Shown here: one piece after another, positions 6,893 to 15,675 of the stretch
Layout of the letters: the number at the start of each line of letters is the position of its first letter
Numbering within the stretch: position 1 is the stretch's first letter
Made by a program: the position numbers and the translations under genes
DNA from: Trichomonas tenax
Lineage: Eukaryota > Parabasalia > Trichomonadida > Trichomonadidae
Length of the DNA stretch: 17,357 bases
Direction: 5' to 3'
Assembly: GCA_023091735.1 (NCBI GenBank)
Contig: JALKBU010001065.1
Span: forward strand, 1-17,357
Notes under the pieces: model-generated
What the model was told of the DNA's origin: nothing
Seen by the model: the letters and a program-made list of their open reading frames with translations, nothing else
The model's database searches: none

Positions 6893-8977
6893 TTATTTAC
6901 TTGAAAGCTTGCTAAGTGTGAATCTCGCATTAAGGGCTTCTTCAGCATCAGTGGCGTCAAAGACTGCATTTTCAACAATATCAATAGGAAGCTCCCATTT
7001 CACTGGAACTCTATCTGTTGTGTTCCTTGTGATAGGAAGCAAATCTTCATCGACTTCATTATGACCGACAGTCTTGAGGAAGAGTTTCCTTCTCTTGCCA
7101 ACCATTGGGTCTTCTTCTGGCCCAGGCTCTGGTGGTGCTTCAGGCATGAATACGAATGCGTCGTACGGTGAGTTCTGGCATTGTGGAGAAACGAGTTCAT
7201 CTGTTGTTAGATATTGCGGGAATGCATTATAATCTCTCGTCTCATGCTTGAGAACGAAAATAACTTTATCAGATTCCTTTTCGTATCTTCTGCAGAGTTC
7301 ATCGGAAATTGCAGGATTCTGAAGAAGAATAGTTCTAATGCTTGCATTGACAGATACCGCATTATAAATACCTTCAACGATTCTCTCATTAAGTTTGTTA
7401 TTAGAGAGATCGACGTAAGCAATGTTAACCATTCCTTTGAGTGCTTCGATGATTGGAGCAATAGCTTCTCCCATCCAAATATTATCATTTCCACGCATTG
7501 ACAACAGAGTTAAGAACTGCATATCGATGATAGAATTGGCGAACTCGGCAATCTTTGCTGGTGACTTTTCACCAAAGCAACCATCAATGAATAAGTTGGC
7601 GAGTTTCTTGTTACGCTTTATGAAGTGTATAAGTCCCAATCTTGATTGATTCCCGCACCAGCTGAAATCGACGAGATTGGAAAATGGAGATCTATCAAAT
7701 AACTCGAATAACTGTGCTAAATCTCCAGAGTGAGTGACTAAATTATTCGCGTAGAGTCTTAAACCAAGCTTCCACTCGAAACCGAAGATAAACTCAAGGA
7801 AATCTTGAACACAGCTTCTTCCGAACTCAACGCTATTGATATCGAGTCTGCACAAGTTACCTGGAATTCTCAGTTTGTTTCTATCTGTAACAGTTTCATG
7901 GCAAGCGTTTCCTGAAAGATTCAAGCAACGCAAACACGTGAAATCATAACCAAAAATCTGTTGGATAGCGTGGCTCACTTCAAGACCTGTATCAGCAAAG
8001 CTGAGGATTGTTAATCCTTTAACAAACCAAAGCAATCTTGGAAGATGCAAACCATGCGTATGATCGAAGTTGAAGTATGTTGTTCCTGTGCATAACTCTG
8101 TCTTAAAGAATTGATCTGTGTAAAAGACTTGGAAGGCTGTATCTTCAAAGGCATTGTTCAATGATAACGACTGAATGTTATTCTTGATGCCACACTGTGT
8201 AATAACTGGTAATTGTTCACCTGTCATTCTATTATTCTTAAATGCAAATGATGTGCACTCGAATTTAGCTGTTTCAAGGAATTTAGAAGCATCAGCATTG
8301 AGAGGAATCTCGAAGCATATGTGCTTGAAAGGAATAAACATTTCGCGCAATTTATTGAATGTTGCTGATGATAATGTTTTATTAAATATACCAGAGATGC
8401 ATTTAGAGTATGGTTGCAGTGCAAAAACTATAGGGATAATGGAGTTATCCCAATCAGCGAAATAAAAATTGATCTCACGCTGATCTAAATAATTCTTTAA
8501 TTTTGTAATGTATGTATCAGGTATTGTAATTCCTTCTGTTTGGCAGTACACATTGAGTCTCATCAAAACTGAAGCACTATCGAATGAAAATTTCTCTTTT
8601 GTAATCAAATCAATATTCATCTTTTGTGACCAGTAAGGGCCCATTAAACGTTGAAGATGGCCACCGATGATCTGTGCAACGTTGATATATTCAGGTGTTA
8701 TAAATGTAAATTGAATTTCTGTTTTATTATTTGTGAATTTCATAATAAATTTCGATTGATATTCGACGAGCGTGATAGCAGTGAGATGCAACCAGCAAGA
8801 TTTTTTGTCTGCTGAGATCTTTTTTCCAGGATTTACGTAAAATAACGAGCTTTGTGTTGCAACAACGACTGAATTTTCTTCCTTTCCTTTGTGATTGACT
8901 TTCTTGACAGGTTGTATAAGTAAAATATCTTTTTCATTCAAAAGAAATTGCTTTACAGCAACTAAATCAACAGTCAT
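6893..8977 (-). CDS. PH-like plus leucine-rich repeat protein, CARMIL-like
   Basis: The product is 694 residues. Residues 8-112 form a beta-rich module with a closing helix (INVAQIIGGHLQRLMG), the layout of the N-terminal PH domain of CARMIL proteins. A linker follows. From about 200 to 570 there are irregular leucine-rich repeats of roughly 28 residues, with clear consensus turns such as LRCLNLSGNACHE, LLSMRGNDN and IAYVDLSNNKLNE. The last 114 residues are not LRR and include an acidic, proline-rich stretch (EAPPEPGPEEDP) followed by basic KRRK. CARMIL proteins link membranes, capping protein and myosin I in actin control. No capping-protein interaction motif was recognised, so a CARMIL function is not shown and the likeness is architectural. 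Start: ATG at 8977, with initiator-like TGTCAAAT 17 bases upstream. It is divergent from the homeodomain gene. Confidence 0.72.
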   Translation of the reverse strand: MTVDLVAVKQFLLNEKDILLIQPVKKVNHKGKEENSVVVATQSSLFYVNPGKKISADKKSCWLHLTAITLVEYQSKFIMKFTNNKTEIQFTFITPEYINVAQIIGGHLQRLMGPYWSQKMNIDLITKEKFSFDSASVLMRLNVYCQTEGITIPDTYITKLKNYLDQREINFYFADWDNSIIPIVFALQPYSKCISGIFNKTLSSATFNKLREMFIPFKHICFEIPLNADASKFLETAKFECTSFAFKNNRMTGEQLPVITQCGIKNNIQSLSLNNAFEDTAFQVFYTDQFFKTELCTGTTYFNFDHTHGLHLPRLLWFVKGLTILSFADTGLEVSHAIQQIFGYDFTCLRCLNLSGNACHETVTDRNKLRIPGNLCRLDINSVEFGRSCVQDFLEFIFGFEWKLGLRLYANNLVTHSGDLAQLFELFDRSPFSNLVDFSWCGNQSRLGLIHFIKRNKKLANLFIDGCFGEKSPAKIAEFANSIIDMQFLTLLSMRGNDNIWMGEAIAPIIEALKGMVNIAYVDLSNNKLNERIVEGIYNAVSVNASIRTILLQNPAISDELCRRYEKESDKVIFVLKHETRDYNAFPQYLTTDELVSPQCQNSPYDAFVFMPEAPPEPGPEEDPMVGKRRKLFLKTVGHNEVDEDLLPITRNTTDRVPVKWELPIDIVENAVFDATDAEEALNARFTLSKLSSK

Positions 8978-8990
8978 TTATATGTTTTAT

Positions 8991-8996
8991 ATTTGA
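8991..8996 (-). promoter_or_regulatory. Initiator-like element, LRR gene
   Basis: TCAAAT on the minus strand has its predicted start A at 8994, a 17-base leader. It overlaps the first copy of the repeated TTTACAYGWCA-type motif (9004-8994), so the initiator and that motif may be functionally connected. Confidence 0.42.
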
Positions 8997-9167
8997 CATG
9001 TAACGCTTCTTAACTACATCACTTTACACGTCATAATTGACAAAATAGCCATTTTACATGACATTTTTAACAAGTAGTTTATTTTTTTTCTTTTGTTAAC
9101 TTTACATAACATATTTATATGTAAATTATTCAATTTTTAAATTTACATGACAATTTTGTCGTGTAAA
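8994..9167. promoter_or_regulatory. Cluster of six TTTACAYGWCA-type motifs in a divergent promoter
   Basis: Six near-identical 11-mers lie within 174 bases. They are GTTACATGTCA (minus, 9004-8994), TTTACACGTCA (9023-9033), TTTACATGACA (9053-9063), TTTACATAACA (9101-9111), TTTACATGACA (9142-9152) and TTTACACGACA (minus, 9167-9157). The last two face each other across a 4-base gap as a near-perfect hairpin. The cluster lies right before the LRR gene and about 480 bases before the homeodomain gene. A multi-site binding region for a transcription factor is inferred; the factor is unknown. Confidence 0.55.
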
Positions 9168-9635
9168 GGAAAATTAGTGAATTGCAAAATCAGTGAAAAT
9201 CTCTCAACTACATTAGTTCCCTATAGCAATCACATTTACGTTCAATTGAAGTAGCCGCAAATATATTTCTAAAAATTGAGATTTTGATCATATTGTAAAC
9301 CATTTGTCTGATACAACCTCTCTAAAATATATATGTTATCAAATTTTAAAGTAATCTTAGTTCGAATCCTATATTAAAGAATTATTTTGAGAAGATATAT
9401 GTGAAATAATTTGTATTTTTCAAAAATAATATGAAAATAAGTAATTTTGAGATGATTAGGTAATATATCTATAATAAAAATAACAAATGTTGGGAAATAT
9501 CACCAATTTAATTGACATATTTCAAAAATTTCATGACAAAAAGATTCAAAGTAATTAGTTCTTGCTATATTTATCATAAAAACAATATATTATATTGATG
9601 TGATTTTTGTGGGGAAAGTAATCGTGTTTAGTGCA
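9168..9635. other. AT-rich promoter-side spacer
   Basis: No gene was seen. A GTTCGAATCC string at about 9360-9369 resembles a tRNA B box, but no matching arms or A box were found around it. Confidence 0.55.
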
Positions 9636-9641
9636 TCAAAA
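9636..9641 (+). promoter_or_regulatory. Initiator-like element, homeodomain gene
   Basis: TCAAAA within GCATCAAAACTT has its predicted start A at 9638, a 9-base leader. The 11-mer TGCATCAAAAC occurs here (9632-9642) and again just inside the coding region (9652-9662). Confidence 0.4.
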
Positions 9642-9646
9642 CTTAA

Positions 9647-11395
9647 ATGGATGCATCAAAACCGAGTATAACAGAGGTTCAATTGACAGTTTATGATCTA
9701 ATAATGACGCAAATGCAATCGAAAGAGCACAGGATCAAAGCCCCGAAGTATGAGTTCAATGCGAAGAATTGCATTTGTATCCCTGATCCAAAGGGAGATT
9801 ACGCACTTGTTATATGCACAAACATCAATTCTTGCGTTACTCTCTTCGATTACAAGAACATGGCATGGTTTGGAGACTTCATTGAACTTGGTGATTTATC
9901 AATGAAACATATGACAGGATTCTATATGGGATTCAATACTTTTCTCATCATAAGCTGCTCTGGTGACAAAGTTATGATGATTGTCCAAGTTTTGGGAACA
10001 CATTTTAAGATCGAAAGATTAGGATTGAATTATGAACAGAAGAACTTGCTCACATTCCAAGACATCAATAAAGATGTCATTGTTTTGTATAACAATTATG
10101 ATAACACAATGAAATTGAATCGTATTTACTTAGATGAAACAAGTGCCAAGTTTGAAGTGAAATCATACACATTTCCTATGAGTATTCCTGATTTCCATAC
10201 AATATATGCGACATATAACATCGAAAATGACAAATATCTAATATTTTGCGATATTGGTCTCTATTTATACACAATATCATCAAATTTGTTCCATATGCTT
10301 ATTGATTCGAATGATAAAGCCTATGAAATCGAACCAGACTTTGAATATGGATACATTTATCCATATTACAGAAAATCCAATGTCATTATCTTATTTGGTG
10401 CTTTCAAGAATGCTCCATACAAGTTCAGCTTTCCTGTTTACAAGCCAACTAAGCTTTCTCTCCAAAATGATCATATTATTTTGTTAACATGCATTAATCC
10501 AAACAAAGTCGCGTCAGGATTCTTTGTTCCAATTCCTCAGTGCCTTGCGTACTTCACGGATTCAGGCAAACTCATGTATTGCATTTTTGGAGAACCACCA
10601 ATACCACCATCGCCAATTGTTGAAACTCCTGAAGATTCTCCTCTCACGCTCTATGTTAAGGTCCCGTTTATAGAAGGTTGGTACATCATGGACAAGATCA
10701 ACTGCAGGATCGAACTGGACAACCAAAGGGCTGTCTTGAGAGAAGTTGATTATGAGAGGGAGAAAATGATGTCCATTAAGCTTTCGTTTTCTGGAAATTT
10801 CAGCATCAGCTTCAAAGCCCAAAACAAGTTCGGAACAGTTGAATCACGCAAAGCGCAATTCAAAGTCAATGATATAACTGAAGTGAAGGATGTTTCTGCC
10901 AGAGATGATAAAGATGGATGCGTTATAACTTGGAGACGTCCAAATCTCGTCGATGAATATATCATTGAAGGCTGCATGGATCACACTAATACATTTTCAG
11001 AACTGATCTACATTAAAGATCCAATGGCAGAAGGAGTTGTTGCAGATATCCCAGAAGAGTTCAAGTTATTCAGAGTGAAGTCTTTTCTTAACGGAGATTA
11101 TCATATCTCAGAACCAGCAAAAAGGAAAGAGGAAGCATACAGATATGTGTTCAGCTCCGCACAAAGGAGAAAACTCGAAAATGCTTATGAAGAGAACTGC
11201 TTCCCATCAAAAGACGATAAACACAAACTTGCCGAAGAAATAAATGCGCCATTTTTGGTTGTTTGCCGATGGTTCCAAAACAAGAGATCCACTGATAAAG
11301 GACAAAGAGGACGTCATCATAAACCACAAAAAACCAGTGAGTTATCAAATGTTCCGATGATATCATTAAATGAAAAAGAATTTGATGATATCTAA
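9647..11395 (+). CDS. Propeller/Ig-FN3 protein with C-terminal homeodomain
   Basis: The product is 582 residues. Residues 1-320 are beta-strand-rich with repeated hydrophobic strands and short turns, best read as a divergent beta-propeller. Residues 325-415 look like an Ig-type sandwich, ending in a GNFSISFKAQNKFGTV strand pair. Residues 418-490 look like fibronectin type III, with VITWRRP and YIIEGC strands. Residues 495-554 are a homeodomain of canonical 60-residue length with no TALE insertion. Key positions are Leu16 and Tyr20 (LENAY), Phe25-Pro26-Ser27 in the loop, Leu34-Ala35, Val45, and Trp48-Phe49-Gln50-Asn51-Lys52-Arg53 (542-547). Asn51 and Arg53 are the DNA-contacting residues, so DNA binding is expected. 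The basic tail TDKGQRGRHHK could act as a nuclear signal. No transmembrane segment was seen. The stop overlaps TAAA. The homeodomain call is firm; the upstream folds are judged by strand pattern only. Confidence 0.82.
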   Translation: MDASKPSITEVQLTVYDLIMTQMQSKEHRIKAPKYEFNAKNCICIPDPKGDYALVICTNINSCVTLFDYKNMAWFGDFIELGDLSMKHMTGFYMGFNTFLIISCSGDKVMMIVQVLGTHFKIERLGLNYEQKNLLTFQDINKDVIVLYNNYDNTMKLNRIYLDETSAKFEVKSYTFPMSIPDFHTIYATYNIENDKYLIFCDIGLYLYTISSNLFHMLIDSNDKAYEIEPDFEYGYIYPYYRKSNVIILFGAFKNAPYKFSFPVYKPTKLSLQNDHIILLTCINPNKVASGFFVPIPQCLAYFTDSGKLMYCIFGEPPIPPSPIVETPEDSPLTLYVKVPFIEGWYIMDKINCRIELDNQRAVLREVDYEREKMMSIKLSFSGNFSISFKAQNKFGTVESRKAQFKVNDITEVKDVSARDDKDGCVITWRRPNLVDEYIIEGCMDHTNTFSELIYIKDPMAEGVVADIPEEFKLFRVKSFLNGDYHISEPAKRKEEAYRYVFSSAQRRKLENAYEENCFPSKDDKHKLAEEINAPFLVVCRWFQNKRSTDKGQRGRHHKPQKTSELSNVPMISLNEKEFDDI

Positions 11396-11436
11396 ACTAT
11401 AATATTTATATAAACAAAAAATACATATAAAAAATT
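11396..11436. other. 41-base gap between convergent stop codons
   Basis: The homeodomain gene (+) and the Sel1 gene (-) end only 41 bases apart. The gap is nearly all A/T with TATAAA-like runs. Each transcript's 3' end probably extends into or past the other's stop codon. Confidence 0.7.
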
Positions 11437-14400
11437 CTATTTGTGTGATTTCTCTTCAGCGAGTTTTGCATAATGTTCAGCAAGCTTTTCATCTTTCTCT
11501 ACTTTGTCACCTTCTTTGTATAGTTTTGCCAGTTCAAGCAACGCGAGAGGATATCCTCTGTCTGCGGAAAGCTTAAGAAGTCTCAGTCCTTCATCGAAAT
11601 CGAGTCCAGAGCTCATGAACTGACAAGCTTGCATGAAAATATTCTCTGGACTGGAATAATTCTTCTTGATGTTGAGATTGAAAACGGGTTTTCTGTGTTT
11701 GAATGATGTGTTAAGTTTCGTTGGAGCAACTTTGAATCCTAATTGCTTTCCATCGCGTCTCGGGAACATCTCTTTAGTCATATTGGACTCGAAAGCAGTC
11801 ATGAATGGAGGCTTCATATCTGATATGCTTCCTGACTCGCTCTGGATATATGAAACGAAGTCAAACTGTGGCATTTGAGGGAGACATGTTTTGTGCGTTT
11901 TTTCTTTGTTGATAAGTGGCGGAGGAACGAAACCTAAGTCATCAGTTATTAGAGATAAATCATCTAAAACGTAATCGTAATCATCATTATCTTCTTCTTC
12001 TTCTTCCAATGACATCCTCATTAAAGATCGCAACGCGTTTCTTATTCCATCATCTTTGTGCCCCAAAATCTCTTCAATCGCTTGCTCAGTGTCGACATTG
12101 GGGAATCTATCTAATAACGAAGCGATTTCTTCACGCTCTGATTTAGGAACTGAGCAATACAACTTTGCAAATTTATGGCCTTTCGATGATGCTTCTTCAT
12201 AGTATTGCTTAGCTTTCTCATTATCAGCGGGAACACCAAGTCCATGTTCGTATATCTGTCCGAGTTGGTATGTTGCCTCTGTGTTGTTGTTCGCGCGAGA
12301 TTTCTCGAAGTAAAATCTCGCGAGATCGTAATTTGAAGAACCGGATTCACCACTTAAAAGGAGTTCTCCAGTTCTCTGCATCGCCAAAGCAATATCATGA
12401 ACATAGTCTTCGTGGTTCTTGAAGAAAGGATCAGAAATGATGAAATCAATTCTGTTGTAAACCCAATCATGTGGATTTTCTGGATCTATTTCTACATCCG
12501 CGACCATCTTGAAATGCTCCAAAGCGAATCTTGGAACTTTCTCAATTCCGTTCGGTCCATGATCATAGTTAAGGGCAGCTTTGAGCATACTCGGGATGTG
12601 GTCTTGTCTTGCAATGCTTAAATATAATACGTGCGCTTGTTCATTGTTTCCTTGTTTCGCGAGATATTCTGCGTATTCGAACATTCCTGGAGGGAACTCT
12701 TGATCATCTCTTAACGATGCTTTGAGCAGCGTTTCAACATTTCCTTTGTATTCACCCCTCATTGTTGCAATTGCTAAGTTGAGTGCTGCTGCCGGACAGT
12801 TTTCTGATATTGATTGCCATATTTCGAACGCTTTATCTTTGTTCTGTTCGACGCCATCTCCTTTATAATATCCATAGCCAATTGCGTTTTGCGCAAGACT
12901 GTAGAACTCAGTGCAATCTGATTTAATGCGCCCAAAATTCTCAATAGGCGGCGTTTCAAGTGATTCTATGTGATATTTGAATGTCAGTGCATTAATGTGA
13001 TAGAAACAGAACTGGCAATCTGACGATTGATATTCTTCAAGCATTCTTTTCATTGCGTCCTTGAAATCGAGTTTGCTTGGAACATTAAACATCTTCAATG
13101 AAACGAAAGTGTGGAAAACATTTTGATTGGGACAACCTTCGTCCATTGCTTTCTTCAGAATCTTCTCTGCTTCTTCCATATTTATTTTGAGCTCGAAAGA
13201 CATAATCGCAATATCCCAAAGCGCAAATTCTAATCCCAATTTGTACGCTGCTGTGAAGTAGTCCAAAGCTTTCTGGTAATGCTGTCTTCCGAGGCAGTGA
13301 TTGATAGAGCCAACCATGTAATTGGACATCGGGTGATCAAATTCTACTCCGATCTGGAAATATTTGAGTGCATCCAGAACATAATTTTTGACAAGTTTCT
13401 TGTCTAAGACGAGTTTCGCGTATGCATAAGCTGCTTCTGGATCTCCATTGTCGGCTGCGCTTTTATAGACTTTCGCAGCATCTGTGAATTTGTTATTTTG
13501 AAGCAGATGATTTCCATATATCAATTGTGCTCTTGTGAATCCGTTTTGAGCGGAATGTTGCAAATACTGGAAAGCTTCTTTTTCATTCTTGGTAACACCT
13601 TCACCAGTCTTCAATAGATTATAATATATAAATTGAGCTTCAGCGAAACCTTTTTGTGCAGCGATTTTTAATATTTTGGCGCCTGATTTTGGATCCTTTG
13701 GAACGTCGTCTGCTCCACTAATTTGCATCATCGCGTACATTATGAGTATATCAGATCTAACAGTTTCTGCGTTCGAATGCGGTTTCTTGAAAACTTCGGA
13801 TGGTTTCTTTGCAAGTTTGATTCCTTCTTTAGTGATGTTCGCGAGCATTGCAACGGCCATAAGATTGCCAAGATCTGCAGCAATCTTATAATTCGCCAAC
13901 GCTTGACGAAGATCTTTGAATGTTCCTTCACCGTAGTGATAACAATGAGCCATTGAATATATTTCTTCGCTTCCTCCATGTTTCGACGCCTTCAGTGAAT
14001 ATTTGAACCAATCTCTAAGGTTTGGCGTTGCTCTTCCTTCTCCGTCGTGACACATCTTCGCGTATCCTATCTGTCCTGCAAGAGAGCCTCTGTCTGCAGC
14101 GCTTCTATATAATTCGCCTGCAAGCATCAAATTTCGTGTGCATCCTCGTCCACGCCTTAAGAACTCAGCGTATCTGACAGTTGCCTCAAGATGGCCTTTC
14201 TCGAATGCTTGTTTGAAGTACCGAAATGCTGTTGCATCATCATTATCTGAAGCAGGAGCATTTGATAATGCTAAAGCGTATTTATACATCGATTCTGGAT
14301 CGTTTGACAGTGCTGCTTGACGTAGATAGCCTAAACCGAGCTTTGTTTCGAGTTTAGAAACAAGTAATTCGCCGTATTTGAGTTGTTTTTGCGGATCTTT

Positions 14401-15318
14401 CGAATCAGCTTCTTTTTGTAAAATTTTAATGTCTGAGAAGTATTTCTTCACATCATCCATGGTGCATGGAGCCTTTGGTTTGTAGTTCTGCACAGATTTA
14501 ATGTATTCGTTGATTTTATCAAAATCTGCAGATTCAAATAAAACGTTTTTTGTGTCTAAAAGTTTCTCAACGACTTCATCCATCGTTGGACGTCGTGTTG
14601 GTTCGAATTCGAGACATATATTGGTTAAATATTGGTAAAATTCAGTTCCGTATTCGACTTTGGGAGTTGTTCCCATTTGAATAAGTTGGTAAATCGCATA
14701 ATCTTTGTGTAGTGGATTATATATAGGTTCATTGAAGAGTAATTGCCTTAAAATTACACCGAAAGAATAAACATCTGCTTTTTCTGTAACTTCAGAAGTA
14801 AATAAGCACTCAGGAGCAACATATTGATATATTCCTTGTGCAAATGATGAAAAAATATCGGATTTTTCTATCGAATCGACATAATGGTCCCAAATAAAAG
14901 GCTGATATCTAGAATTTAGCAATACACTTGATGGTGTAAGTCTTTTGTGCATCTTCTTCATTTTATGAAGCGATTTTAATGCGAAAGCGATGCCAATCGC
15001 AACGATATAACGTTGAGTGTTGTCCCAGAGCGTATTTTCCGATGATTTCACAGAGCCAAACACAGACTCGAGCGTTATATATGAGTCTGGGTACTGGGAA
15101 AGCACTGTAAAGTAGTTTCTCGATTCTTGGCTGGTCAACAAAAGCCCTGTTGGATGTAAAAACACGTTATATTCAGTGTCGTAGTAGGAAAGAAGCAATT
15201 CCGCTAATTTTTCTGGATCTTTAGTATTCAAATACATTTGATGAAATCTTTTGCCGAAATATTGGTTTTTGCCGGTGTTATCTTGGTAATTCGAAAGAAT
15301 TTCGATGTTTCCTCGCAT
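11437..15318 (-). CDS. Pseudokinase with long Sel1-repeat array
   Basis: The product is 1293 residues from the first ATG, at 15318. The frame stays open upstream to a TGA at 15408-15406 but offers only non-ATG codons, including a TTG at 15366. Residues to about 255 are kinase-like: a helix ending SLHKMKKMH, then HKRLTP (124-129) where active kinases have HRDLKP, then DHY (144-146) for DFG, YVAPE (166-170), and a well-kept ADVYSFGVIL with a final Arg in TRRPTMDEV. The catalytic Asp of HRD is Arg and the paired Lys is Thr, so this is probably an inactive pseudokinase. From about 300 to 1060 come many Sel1-type TPR-like repeats of about 36 residues (ARYAxxLxxGxGVxxDxxxAxxYYxxAAxxG). A poly-Glu/Asp patch follows near 1100-1115, then a low-complexity linker and one detached Sel1 repeat at the C-terminus. 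Such kinase-Sel1 proteins suit a scaffold role. It converges on the homeodomain gene. Confidence 0.8.
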   Translation of the reverse strand: MRGNIEILSNYQDNTGKNQYFGKRFHQMYLNTKDPEKLAELLLSYYDTEYNVFLHPTGLLLTSQESRNYFTVLSQYPDSYITLESVFGSVKSSENTLWDNTQRYIVAIGIAFALKSLHKMKKMHKRLTPSSVLLNSRYQPFIWDHYVDSIEKSDIFSSFAQGIYQYVAPECLFTSEVTEKADVYSFGVILRQLLFNEPIYNPLHKDYAIYQLIQMGTTPKVEYGTEFYQYLTNICLEFEPTRRPTMDEVVEKLLDTKNVLFESADFDKINEYIKSVQNYKPKAPCTMDDVKKYFSDIKILQKEADSKDPQKQLKYGELLVSKLETKLGLGYLRQAALSNDPESMYKYALALSNAPASDNDDATAFRYFKQAFEKGHLEATVRYAEFLRRGRGCTRNLMLAGELYRSAADRGSLAGQIGYAKMCHDGEGRATPNLRDWFKYSLKASKHGGSEEIYSMAHCYHYGEGTFKDLRQALANYKIAADLGNLMAVAMLANITKEGIKLAKKPSEVFKKPHSNAETVRSDILIMYAMMQISGADDVPKDPKSGAKILKIAAQKGFAEAQFIYYNLLKTGEGVTKNEKEAFQYLQHSAQNGFTRAQLIYGNHLLQNNKFTDAAKVYKSAADNGDPEAAYAYAKLVLDKKLVKNYVLDALKYFQIGVEFDHPMSNYMVGSINHCLGRQHYQKALDYFTAAYKLGLEFALWDIAIMSFELKINMEEAEKILKKAMDEGCPNQNVFHTFVSLKMFNVPSKLDFKDAMKRMLEEYQSSDCQFCFYHINALTFKYHIESLETPPIENFGRIKSDCTEFYSLAQNAIGYGYYKGDGVEQNKDKAFEIWQSISENCPAAALNLAIATMRGEYKGNVETLLKASLRDDQEFPPGMFEYAEYLAKQGNNEQAHVLYLSIARQDHIPSMLKAALNYDHGPNGIEKVPRFALEHFKMVADVEIDPENPHDWVYNRIDFIISDPFFKNHEDYVHDIALAMQRTGELLLSGESGSSNYDLARFYFEKSRANNNTEATYQLGQIYEHGLGVPADNEKAKQYYEEASSKGHKFAKLYCSVPKSEREEIASLLDRFPNVDTEQAIEEILGHKDDGIRNALRSLMRMSLEEEEEDNDDYDYVLDDLSLITDDLGFVPPPLINKEKTHKTCLPQMPQFDFVSYIQSESGSISDMKPPFMTAFESNMTKEMFPRRDGKQLGFKVAPTKLNTSFKHRKPVFNLNIKKNYSSPENIFMQACQFMSSGLDFDEGLRLLKLSADRGYPLALLELAKLYKEGDKVEKDEKLAEHYAKLAEEKSHK

Positions 15319-15675
15319 AATCGGATCATATTTGTGGATTTCCGACTCTGCAGGGAAAAAAGACAAGTTCGGAATGTTACAAGAAATTTTTGATTTATTT
15401 TTTATTCATTTTATGTTTTAAAATCAATCTCCATATCCTATTTTTCGGTAAATTTTCATCCAAATCCTAAAATTCAAAGAATCAAAAAAAATTTCTTTAA
15501 TTCAACCAACAACATTCAAGGAGTAATCATTCTATCATTAGGTAAATCAAACTCCAAAATCTCAGTATCTTATTAAAAATTAATTAAATTTTAGTACAAT
15601 ATATAAGAATCAACATGTAGCATTATATCACAGCACATCGAGATTAAGAGATTCATGTGGAAGAAATTGTGAATA
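15319..15675. other. AT-rich spacer with candidate start region
   Basis: A minus-strand ATCAAAAATTTC (about 15394-15383) could be the initiator of the Sel1 gene, giving a 73-base leader. An out-of-frame ATG lies about 10 bases before the proposed start. No gene was seen in the rest. Confidence 0.45.

Noticed and set aside
9352..9372. GTTCGAATCC resembling a tRNA B box.
   Set aside because: No A box at proper distance, no T-stem pairing and no acceptor or anticodon arms around it.
11666..14320. Several 60-80-codon plus-strand open frames inside the Sel1 gene.
   Set aside because: They are antisense shadows of a strongly coding minus-strand gene with clear Sel1 repeats.
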